DNA of 9,850 nt from CAYHSW01 sp964431075. Lineage in GTDB: Bacteria; Patescibacteriota; Microgenomatia; JAMCZE01. Under the pieces are notes generated by a model that saw only the letters and a list, made by a program, of their open reading frames with translations, was not told the origin of the DNA and searched no databases. The stretch is from NCBI GenBank assembly GCA_964431075.1, contig CAYSID010000026.1:1-9850 (forward strand), in the 5' to 3' direction. The number at the start of each line of letters is the position of its first letter. The stretch's first letter is position 1. Below are positions 4,799-9,850 of the stretch, piece by piece. Position numbers and translations under genes: made by a program.

Positions 4799-6013
4799 TT
4801 AAATAGCTTTGCTTAAAGTTTGAAGAAATTCCGCGTTGGTTTTCGTTTGATTAAGCCGGGTAATCAGAGCTTCGGAACGCTCGTCATCATTTAACATATT
4901 AAGCATTCTTATCAATTTATTGCGCTGTTCCTGGATTTTCGGGTCAAAAAATTTTTCGTCGTTGCGGGTTCCGGAAGTTCCTGCATCAATGGCCGGAAAG
5001 ATCCTCTTCTCGGCCAGCCGGCGGTCAAGATGCAGCTCCATGTTGCCGGTTCCCTTAAATTCTTCGTAGATCAAATCGTCCATCCGCGAGTCGGTGTTGA
5101 CCAGCGCCGTGCCGATAATCGTCAGCGACCCGCCGTTCTCAATACATCGGGCGGCCCCCAGAAACTTTTTTGCCGGAAACAACGCTCCCGGATCAAACCC
5201 GCCGGACAAAGTTCGGCCGGAATTGGGCATTGCCAAATTGTAAGCGCGAGCCAAGCGGGTAATGGAATCCAACAACATGAAAACATTCTTGCCTGACTCC
5301 ACTAACCTTTTAGCCCGTTCCAGTCCGATCTCCGCCACTTTGGTTTGAGCTATGGGTGACTCATCAAAATTAGAGGCAATAACCTCTCCCTTAGTTCCCC
5401 GGGCAATATCTGTCACTTCCTCCGGCCGTTCGCCAACCAACAAACACATCAAATGATAATCCGGATAATTTTTGGTAATGGCGGCAATAATCTCTTTCAT
5501 TAACCACGTTTTTCCGGCCTTTGGTGGAGAAACTATCAATCCCCTTTGTCCTCTGCCAATCGGGGCTATCAGATCAATAATACGAGTGCTAAGAATTTCG
5601 GGTTCCGTTTCCAATTTTAAAAAAGTGTCCGGGTAAACCGGAACGAGATCGTCAAGCCAAGGCCGTTCTTTGCCTTCTTCCGCCGGAACCTCGTTTATTT
5701 TTTCAATTTTTAATAAACCGTAGTAGCGTTCGTTGTCTTTCGGCGCCCGGCCAATGCCGGCGATCAGATCGCCGGCACGCAGATTAAACCGGCGAATCTG
5801 CGATAAAGACACGTAAACATCCTTTTCCGAAGGGACAAATCTGGGACGAAGGTAACCATGACCTTCCGGTTGGATCTCCAAAACGCCGGATAACTCCATG
5901 GTCGGAATTCCTGATTCCAAATCGTTTGTCGGCTCAACCATTGACTGTGGTGGGACAAACGGTCGTCTTCCAAACGGACGCGAACGATAGTTGTTGTTAT
6001 AACCCAGTGGCAT
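4799..6013 (-). CDS. rho: Transcription termination factor Rho
   Basis: Rho is a hexameric RNA helicase that loads on untranslated RNA and terminates transcription. After a short Arg/Asn-rich N-terminus (1-35) comes the RNA-binding cold-shock-like domain (about 40-110: SGVLEIQPEGHGYLRPR, then DVYVSLSQIRRFNLRAGD). The RecA-type ATPase core carries Walker A SPPKAGKT (162-169), the GERPEEVTD segment (194-202), Walker B VFMLLDSITR with Asp249 (244-253), the Q-loop region RTLSGGFDPGALF (267-279), KGTGNMELHLDRRLAEKRIFPA (320-341) and the R-loop/arginine-finger region GTSGTRNDE (345-353, Arg350). All core motifs are intact. It is 404 aa, near the 419 of E. coli, without the long insertions of some phyla. 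The ATG at 6013 has no Shine-Dalgarno site and is about 26 nt from the predicted -10. Confidence 0.97.
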   Translation of the reverse strand: MPLGYNNNYRSRPFGRRPFVPPQSMVEPTNDLESGIPTMELSGVLEIQPEGHGYLRPRFVPSEKDVYVSLSQIRRFNLRAGDLIAGIGRAPKDNERYYGLLKIEKINEVPAEEGKERPWLDDLVPVYPDTFLKLETEPEILSTRIIDLIAPIGRGQRGLIVSPPKAGKTWLMKEIIAAITKNYPDYHLMCLLVGERPEEVTDIARGTKGEVIASNFDESPIAQTKVAEIGLERAKRLVESGKNVFMLLDSITRLARAYNLAMPNSGRTLSGGFDPGALFPAKKFLGAARCIENGGSLTIIGTALVNTDSRMDDLIYEEFKGTGNMELHLDRRLAEKRIFPAIDAGTSGTRNDEKFFDPKIQEQRNKLIRMLNMLNDDERSEALITRLNQTKTNAEFLQTLSKAI

Positions 6014-6039
6014 AAGGATAAAACCGAGGTAACAACTAA

Positions 6040-6068
6040 ATGTTAACCTATTTTTTTCTCCTTGTCAA
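6040..6068 (-). promoter_or_regulatory. rho promoter
   Basis: On the minus strand, the consensus -35 TTGACA (6068-6063), a 17-nt spacer and TAACAT (6045-6040) stand 26 nt before the rho ATG, giving a leader of roughly 20 nt. The -35 lies just after a 14-bp hairpin (6071-6107). Confidence 0.55.
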
Positions 6069-6070
6069 GA

Positions 6071-6107
6071 TTGGACTCCGTAGGCCTGCCCAACCTACGA
6101 AGTCCAA
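6071..6107. repeat. 14-bp hairpin between divergent promoters
   Basis: TTGGACTCCGTAGG (6071-6084) pairs with CCTACGAAGTCCAA (6094-6107) with one mismatch (6078/6100) and a 9-nt loop. It lies between the rho -35 on the minus strand and a TTGACA on the plus strand. With no T-tract after it on either strand, it is more likely an operator or repeat than a terminator. Confidence 0.65.
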
Positions 6108-6123
6108 CCTCAACAACGAGGAC

Positions 6124-6153
6124 TTGACACCTCATGTCGAAAAATGATACAAC
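6124..6153 (+). promoter_or_regulatory. Plus-strand promoter of a putative small RNA
   Basis: Consensus -35 TTGACA (6124-6129), then an 18-nt spacer and an extended -10, TGaTACAAC (6145-6153, hexamer TACAAC 6148-6153). The predicted start of transcription is near 6160. No coding gene follows on this strand before a strong terminator about 85 nt downstream. Confidence 0.45.
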
Positions 6154-6159
6154 CATACA

Positions 6160-6243
6160 GACAGTGATCTTTACTGCCTAAAGGTCGCAGTCTTCAGAAA
6201 GCATCACTTTTCGAGATTCAGGCTGCGGAAGTGATGCTTTTTT
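6160..6243 (+). ncRNA. Putative short non-coding RNA between rho and radA
   Basis: A promoter (6124-6153) and an intrinsic terminator (6198-6243) on the plus strand bound an RNA of about 84 nt with no plausible reading frame. The terminator's left arm segment ATCACT (6203-6208) can also pair with AGTGAT (6163-6168) near the 5' end, so two exclusive folds exist. CGCAG (6186-6190) can pair with CTGCG (6223-6227) in the terminator loop, a possible pseudoknot. I cannot match it to 6S, SRP, RNase P or tmRNA. Both flanking genes run on the minus strand, so it is not the leader of either. Confidence 0.4.
6198..6243 (+). terminator. Intrinsic terminator
   Basis: AAAGCATCACTT (6198-6209) and AAGTGATGCTTT (6229-6240) form a perfect 12-bp stem with a 19-nt loop, and the Ts run on to 6243 (TTTTTT). 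On the minus strand only a short T run follows, so the plus strand is favoured. Confidence 0.75.
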
Positions 6244-6245
6244 AT

Positions 6246-6529
6246 GCCTACAATGTTGCCATGGTGATGAAGTTGCGGCCTTCGCCGGCCAACCACTTAC
6301 TCACCTGGACACTAAAAACATTTTTTACATCCCTTTGCCCTATTCTCTGTGCCCTAACCCCTTTTAGCTTGCGCAATATTTTGCTGACAAAGTTCGCTTT
6401 GTATGACATTGACAAACTATAACTCCATTACACCCCTTTGTCAAGACCGATAGTATATTGAAATCAGAGCCGATAGTAATGGTAAAAAGGGAAGTGTTGT
6501 TGGGACAATAAAAATTGGTTATTAAAAAT
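6246..6529. other. Gene-free region downstream of radA with hairpins
   Basis: No convincing gene is present; the 63-codon plus-strand frame at 6231-6422 starts inside the terminator and has no family features. Two structures are visible. The first is an imperfect hairpin at 6263-6305 (GGTGA with TCACC at the base, GGCC with GGCC near the tip). The second is a perfect one at 6387-6402 (ACAAAG, loop TTCG, CTTTGT). No clear intrinsic terminator for radA is seen on the minus strand. Confidence 0.5.
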
Positions 6530-7783
6530 TTAAAATTGTAATGTGGATAACGTGTGGGTAAGTCCGCGGGCCTTGGCTTCCCTGCTTCTTTTCTCCTGGG
6601 AACTAACTTTACGAACGTTTCCCAATAAATCAAGCTCGCCAAAGGCCACGGATTTTGGTGGCAGCGGTTTATTGCGATAGCAGGAGAGAATGGCTAAGGC
6701 GATAGCCAAATCACCGGCCGGCTCGGTTATTTTTAAGCCCCCGGAAACCGAGACGTAAATATCTTCTTTATATAACGGGAGGTTCAACCGCTTTTGCAAA
6801 ATCGCGGTGATAGTGAGCAGTCTATTGTGATCCACCCCCGAAGCTACTCGCCGGGGATTGGGAATCGGGGTTGGGGTCACCAGCGCCTGTACTTCAGCCA
6901 GAATCGGCCGTGTCCCCTCCATTATTATGGTCAAACAAGATCCCGCCTGCCGCAAAGCTTCGGCGGGCAAGGCCGGCTCTGTCGCAACCAGCCCTGAATC
7001 CTTCATCTCAAATATCCCCACCTCATCGGTTGGGCCGAATCGGTTTTTGGAAGTCCGCACGATTCGCAACGACGAGTATTTATCCCCTTCGATCGTCAAA
7101 ACAGTGTCCACAATGTGTTCGAGAACCTTGGGACCGGCAATAGTCCCGTCTTTGGTGACATGACCCACTAAAATTAACGGGGTCCCCAAATTTTTAGTTT
7201 GATTTATTAAGCGGTTGGCGCATTCCCTCACTTGTCCCACCGATCCGGCAGTTCCGGATAAATCCTCTGTAGTTAGGGTTTGAATGGAATCGACAATTAT
7301 TAATTGTAAGGGCGGGGATATTCCCGCCCTTACAGCGTCCACATCGGTTGTCTCCAAGATCTCTAACCCCTTGCTCATTACCCCTAACCGCTCGGCTCTT
7401 ATTTTTATTTGTGACGCGCTTTCTTCACCGGCGATATACAAGACTGCCGACTTTGATAGTCTGTCAGCTAACTGCAGCAGCAACGTGCTTTTGCCCACAC
7501 CCGGCTCACCGGCAAGAAGAACCGCCATTCCGGGAACTAACCCACCCCCCAACACCCGATCCAATTCCGCAATCCCCGTAGAAATTCGCTTCGTCTGCGC
7601 CACATTAATCTCTGATAATTTAATTGGCCTGGCAACCTGTATACCTGTCTTCCTATCCACCTGTCTGCCTGTTACGGTTTCCACCAATGTGTTCCAGTTA
7701 TCGCAATTTGGACAACGGCCGAGGTAGCTGGGTGATTGATATCCGCACTGCTGACAGACAAAAACAAAAGAAGATTTACTCAC
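6530..7783 (-). CDS. radA: DNA repair protein RadA (Sms), C-terminally shortened
   Basis: RadA is a RecA-like hexameric helicase that aids branch migration in recombination and repair. Visible parts are the zinc finger (Cys10, Cys13, Cys24, Cys27), Walker A GEPGVGKST (92-100), Walker B LIIVDSIQ (161-168), the RadA-specific KNRFG (246-250), and the Lon-like domain (about 290-410, including ASGVDHNRLL and DIYVSVSGGLKITEPAGDLA). The chain stops soon after REAKARGL with the unrelated tail THTLSTLQF. About 30-40 residues usual at the family C-terminus are missing, and no other frame restores them. Residues 151-160 (VRAGISPPLQ) and 272-280 (LPAEALRQA) are encoded by palindromic repeats and replace segments normally conserved in RadA. 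The start is GTG at 7783, without Shine-Dalgarno, 6 nt after a TATAAT, hence probably leaderless. Confidence 0.93.
   Translation of the reverse strand: MSKSSFVFVCQQCGYQSPSYLGRCPNCDNWNTLVETVTGRQVDRKTGIQVARPIKLSEINVAQTKRISTGIAELDRVLGGGLVPGMAVLLAGEPGVGKSTLLLQLADRLSKSAVLYIAGEESASQIKIRAERLGVMSKGLEILETTDVDAVRAGISPPLQLIIVDSIQTLTTEDLSGTAGSVGQVRECANRLINQTKNLGTPLILVGHVTKDGTIAGPKVLEHIVDTVLTIEGDKYSSLRIVRTSKNRFGPTDEVGIFEMKDSGLVATEPALPAEALRQAGSCLTIIMEGTRPILAEVQALVTPTPIPNPRRVASGVDHNRLLTITAILQKRLNLPLYKEDIYVSVSGGLKITEPAGDLAIALAILSCYRNKPLPPKSVAFGELDLLGNVRKVSSQEKRSREAKARGLTHTLSTLQF
6945..6968. repeat. Palindromic repeat inside radA (GCCTGCCG/CGGCGGGC)
   Basis: GCCTGCCG (6945-6952), loop CAAAGCTT, CGGCGGGC (6961-6968); the arms pair with one T-G wobble. 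It encodes LPAEALRQA on the minus strand, where RadA proteins normally have a segment like the E. coli PSALFLSRGD. It is a different palindrome type from the TGTAGGGGCG group. Confidence 0.55.
7305..7334. repeat. REP-like 30-bp palindrome inside radA
   Basis: TGTAAGGGCGGGGA (7305-7318) pairs with TTCCCGCCCTTACA (7321-7334), with one G-T wobble. The TGTARGGGCGGGG opening matches the repeats in and beside the RAYT gene. It is in frame and encodes VRAGISPPLQ (residues 151-160), just before the Walker B strand. Confidence 0.8.
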
Positions 7784-7789
7784 AAGGTG

Positions 7790-7795
7790 ATTATA
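7790..7795 (-). promoter_or_regulatory. radA -10 element (leaderless)
   Basis: A perfect TATAAT reads on the minus strand at 7795-7790, exactly 6 nt before the GTG start. Transcription would begin at or next to the start codon. No good -35 is visible. Confidence 0.5.
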
Positions 7796-7803
7796 CGCGC
7801 ATA

Positions 7804-7812
7804 TGCTATAAT
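7804..7812 (+). promoter_or_regulatory. Extended -10 of the MNT gene (leaderless)
   Basis: TGcTATAAT (7804-7812) is a full extended -10 on the plus strand, 6 nt before ATG 7819. It mirrors the divergent radA -10, with 11 nt between the two hexamers (7796-7806), so polymerases cannot occupy both at once. Confidence 0.6.
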
Positions 7813-7818
7813 TTTTCC

Positions 7819-8106
7819 ATGCTGGAAGATAAATGGAAATTATTAATTAAACAAACTGTCCAAAAATATCTTGGTAATGATGTCCGGGTGTTTTTATTCG
7901 GCTCTAGGGCAACCGGGACCAACAGAAAATGGAGTGATGCTGATGCTGGCATTTTGGCCAACCAGGAAATCGCCGGGGACAAGATGATTGAAATCGAGTC
8001 TGAAATATCAGAATCAGACATTCCCTATCTGGTAGAAGTGGTTGATTTCCAATCAGTAGCCCCGGAGTTTGCAAAAATTGCCTTATCAGCTAAAATAGAT
8101 TTATGA
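7819..8106 (+). CDS. MNT-type nucleotidyltransferase (MntA/HI0073-like antitoxin)
   Basis: This is a minimal nucleotidyltransferase of 95 aa. In characterised MNT/HEPN pairs, MntA AMPylates and thereby silences the HEPN RNase toxin. The motif FLFGSRATG (26-33 region) is followed by SDADAGI with Asp40 and Asp42, and the third acidic residue is Asp76 in PYLVEVVDF; the metal-binding triad is therefore complete. ATG 7819 is chosen because the GSR fold needs only about 25 preceding residues and the extended -10 lies 6 nt upstream. The frame is open much further upstream, but that part is antisense to radA. Its partner gene directly downstream is broken, so the enzyme may have lost its target. Confidence 0.85.
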   Translation: MLEDKWKLLIKQTVQKYLGNDVRVFLFGSRATGTNRKWSDADAGILANQEIAGDKMIEIESEISESDIPYLVEVVDFQSVAPEFAKIALSAKIDL

Positions 8107-8110
8107 CCAT

Positions 8111-8488
8111 AAATTAACGACTGAAATAAACCAACTGCGAAAAGCTTTGGGGCGCTTAAGAGAAGCGTTGTTGGCTTAACCTACTCAACTTCATAAAGAC
8201 GCTACTATCCAGCGTTTTGAGTTCACTTTTGAGTTATTACGGAAGACACTTAAAATCTACATCGAGGAAACTGGCCGTGATGCTGTGCCAAACAGTCCAA
8301 AAGATGTGTTTCGAGTCGCTGCAGATTTGCAAATAATCCCTGACCCGCAACCGTATTTTGAGTATTTAAAAAAACGCAATCTTTCATCTCACACTTATTC
8401 TGAATCCCAAGCCGATGCCATTTACGAAGCGGTTATAGATTTTCCCGCGGCAGTGGAAGCCGTCTTAACCAAAATCTCCGCGGATTAA
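8111..8488 (+). pseudogene. Broken HEPN partner (nucleotidyltransferase substrate-binding protein, HI0074-like)
   Basis: In one frame the sequence reads KLTTEINQLRKALGRLREAL LA, then TAA (8177-8179), then PTQLHKDATIQRFEFTFELL and on to KISAD, stop 8486-8488. Both sides match the HI0074/HEPN family, whose members read through this position. A single nonsense codon therefore splits the gene with no frameshift at that point. The start is also damaged: ATG 8103, overlapping the MNT stop, is in another frame and meets TAA after four codons, consistent with loss of one base near 8108-8110. The HEPN RNase signature R-x4-H survives in RNLSSHTY. A late GTG (8285) gives a 67-codon frame that includes it but lacks the first helices. 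Inactivation of the toxin half is the simplest reading; a sequencing error should be excluded. Confidence 0.8.
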
Positions 8489-8509
8489 AACCAGAGCCTC
8501 CTTACGCCC

Positions 8510-8532
8510 TTTGCAAGACCGTCTCTTGCGAA
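8510..8532. repeat. Short hairpin after the HEPN relic
   Basis: TTTGCAAGA (8510-8518) pairs with TCTTGCGAA (8524-8532) with a T-G wobble and a 5-nt loop. No T-tract follows, so any terminator role is uncertain. Confidence 0.4.
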
Positions 8533-8553
8533 ATCCTGTTTGAATGGCAGGGT

Positions 8554-8592
8554 TTGACAATTCCTTTCAATTCGAATATACTCGAAAAGAGG
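8554..8592 (+). promoter_or_regulatory. Near-consensus sigma-70 promoter and RBS of the AbiE-like pair
   Basis: TTGACA (8554-8559), 17-nt spacer, TATACT (8577-8582). AAGAGG (8587-8592) lies 10 nt before ATG 8603 and overlaps the predicted transcription start near 8589, so it may serve only if transcription begins at its edge. This is the best-matching promoter in the window. Confidence 0.7.
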
Positions 8593-8602
8593 TACAAAGT
8601 CT

Positions 8603-9166
8603 ATGAAAAAAATCGAATTGATCTGGCGGGAAATCCTGGAGACCGGGAGGGAAAATCCCGCTTTTGTACAGCAAGGGCTGGCCAAAAAACTGGGTTTTAG
8701 CACCAGCACGGTTTTCGCGGCCATTTTTCCCCTTCGCCAGATCGGGGCGGTAAAAGTTACCGGCCGGAATTTCCAAATAACCAACTTTGAAAAAATTTTG
8801 TTGTTCTGGGCTGCCCACCACCAACTCTCCAAAGATATAATTTATCAGACCCATGTGGATTTACCGGTCATGGAAATTGAGGGGTTGGTAGACAACCAGA
8901 CGATCTTTGGTGCCTACTCCGCCGCCAGAATGCGCCTAAAGTCGGCACCTGCCGATTATGATAAAGTTTATGTTTACGGCGAAACCACAAGGTTCCCCAA
9001 GCAAAAAGGCCCTCCCAATTTTTTTATTTTGAAAAAAGATGAATTTATGAAGGGAAAAATAACTCCTCTCTCTCAAACATTTGTGGACCTGTGGAACCTG
9101 CCCGACTGGTACGCCGCCGATTTTCTCAACGCCCTGAAGGAAAAATATTATGCCGGGATTTTATAA
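8603..9166 (+). CDS. Winged-helix AbiEi-like antitoxin/regulator
   Basis: The 187-aa protein is probably the DNA-binding antitoxin of the pair. Residues about 20-60 form a winged helix-turn-helix: FVQQGLAKKLGFSTSTVFAA as the HTH, then PLRQIGAVKVTGRNFQI as the wing. The remaining domain (about 61-187) includes DYDKVYVYGETTRFPKQ and ends PLSQTFVDLWNLPDWYAADF, recalling the C-terminal part of AbiEi-type antitoxins, where a similar segment precedes the toxin gene. It overlaps the next gene by 17 nt, typical of toxin-antitoxin operons, and probably represses its own near-consensus promoter. The family name is an inference from architecture and the neighbour; a generic wHTH regulator is the alternative. 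Confidence 0.7.
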   Translation: MKKIELIWREILETGRENPAFVQQGLAKKLGFSTSTVFAAIFPLRQIGAVKVTGRNFQITNFEKILLFWAAHHQLSKDIIYQTHVDLPVMEIEGLVDNQTIFGAYSAARMRLKSAPADYDKVYVYGETTRFPKQKGPPNFFILKKDEFMKGKITPLSQTFVDLWNLPDWYAADFLNALKEKYYAGIL

Positions 9167-9731
9167 CGACCTGATCACCCAAAAAAGCTGGCAAACACTG
9201 CAAAACCTCAAAAAACAACTGAACTTTGTACTGATCGGCGGCTGGGCTGTTTGGCTTTACACCAAAAGTTTAAAATCCAAAGATATTGACATCATTGTCA
9301 ACTATGACCAGCTGGAAATCCTGCGCCAAAATTATTCCCTGACAAAAAACGGACGTTTAACAAAGTTCGAAGCCAGAAACGAGGAGGTCCAGATAGACAT
9401 TTATCTGCCCTTTTTTAGTCAGTTAGGACTGCCGGCAGAAGAAATTCTTAAAGATACCAGAAAAGTAGAAACTTTTACTCTCCCCAGTCCGGAAATGCTG
9501 CTGGCCATGAAACTGCACACTTTTGCCCAAAGAGGCCTTTCGGTTAAGGGGCAAAAAGACCGGCTGGATATTTTAAGCCTAATTGTTCAAACCCCAATTG
9601 ATTATCAAAAACTGCAAAAAATCTCTCCGGTTGATGGCCTTTTAGAAATTATCTCTCACACCGTCAAAATCCCCGAACTGAACCTAAACGAACATCAGTG
9701 GAGCAAAATTAAAAAATCTTTACCCATTTGA
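9150..9731 (+). CDS. AbiEii/AbiGii-like nucleotidyltransferase toxin
   Basis: The 193-aa nucleotidyltransferase is the likely toxin of an AbiE-type (type IV) system, a family linked to phage abortive infection through transfer of nucleotides to RNA. Motifs are FVLIGGWAVWLYTKS (26-40; Gly30-Gly31), KDIDIIV with Asp45 and Asp47, a further Asp83 in VQIDIYLP, and the C-terminal motif with Lys121 (AMKLHTFAQRG) and KDRLDILSLI (136-145; Asp137, Asp140). All catalytic positions I can recognise are present. It is shorter than typical AbiEii (near 300 aa), so it belongs to a compact branch. ATG 9150 has GAAGGA (9136-9141) 8 nt upstream, and the reading frame overlaps the antitoxin by 17 nt. Nothing recognisable follows in 9732-9850. 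Confidence 0.85.
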   Translation: MPGFYNDLITQKSWQTLQNLKKQLNFVLIGGWAVWLYTKSLKSKDIDIIVNYDQLEILRQNYSLTKNGRLTKFEARNEEVQIDIYLPFFSQLGLPAEEILKDTRKVETFTLPSPEMLLAMKLHTFAQRGLSVKGQKDRLDILSLIVQTPIDYQKLQKISPVDGLLEIISHTVKIPELNLNEHQWSKIKKSLPI

Positions 9732-9850
9732 AGACCAAGCGGCTAAAAACTTCCCCGCGGCGATCACGAATTAAATTTATATTGAGAATACCTATGTGTT
9801 AGATAACGATACGTTGTACTGAAACGTTTTTCTTCTCTTTTAGGAAATCA

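Noticed and set aside
6198..6243. Riboswitch or attenuator controlling a downstream gene
   Set aside because: Alternative folds exist, but no plus-strand gene follows the terminator; a stand-alone RNA is the better reading.
6231..6422. 63-codon plus-strand frame after the terminator
   Set aside because: It begins inside the terminator stem, has no ribosome site and shows no family features; probably chance.
7624..7818. N-terminal extension of the MNT gene from ATG 7624
   Set aside because: It is antisense to radA's zinc-finger region and would place the promoter inside the gene; the family starts about 25 residues before GSR.
8177..8179. TAA read as sense (recoded stop) in the HEPN gene
   Set aside because: TAA ends several intact genes here (rho, radA, the M23 peptidase), and the start of the HEPN gene is also damaged; decay or sequencing error is simpler.

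Overview
The window looks like a chromosomal accessory stretch from a small-genome, uncultured bacterium, most likely Patescibacteria (Candidate Phyla Radiation). That placement is an inference. It rests on compact proteins (Rho of 404 aa, RadA of 417 aa), several genes without Shine-Dalgarno sites whose -10 boxes lie 6 nt from the start codon, many short palindromic repeats that enter coding sequence, and an unassigned small protein (412-813) of a kind I associate with CPR genomes. TGA and TAA both act as stops, so code 11 fits.

Layout. (1) 1-2289: a plus-strand cassette of an XRE-type repressor, an unknown protein, a VOC/glyoxalase-fold protein and an HhH-GPD DNA glycosylase. It sits between two perfect 55-bp inverted repeats, each extended by a hairpin of different sequence. 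The repressor gene is preceded by a 13-12-13 inverted repeat that overlaps its probable -10. (2) 2417-3626, minus strand: an unusual fusion of a nucleoside deoxyribosyltransferase-like domain with a ribbon-helix-helix domain, with TACGTA boxes inside its promoter. Behind it lies a REP-associated tyrosine transposase (RAYT) whose own reading frame contains two REP-like palindromes. A second 51-bp exact repeat copy and a 21-24-bp tandem array abut its start. (3) 3633-7783, minus strand: a LysM/M23 cell-wall peptidase, rho, a 516-bp intergenic region, and radA. The intergenic region carries divergent promoters, hairpins and a probable small plus-strand RNA with an intrinsic terminator. RadA lacks its usual C-terminal tail and carries two palindromic repeats in frame. 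(4) 7804-9731, plus strand: a MNT nucleotidyltransferase gene followed by a broken HEPN partner, then an intact AbiEi/AbiEii-like toxin-antitoxin pair behind a near-consensus promoter.

How the parts work together. The housekeeping core (envelope peptidase, Rho termination, RadA recombination) is flanked by accessory modules. The RAYT is the likely mobiliser of the TGTAGGGGCG-type palindromes found in its own gene, next to it and in radA. The two toxin-antitoxin modules both use a nucleotidyltransferase, but only the second is complete. The inverted-repeat-bounded cassette is the best candidate for a poorly described unit, although no recombinase is visible in it.
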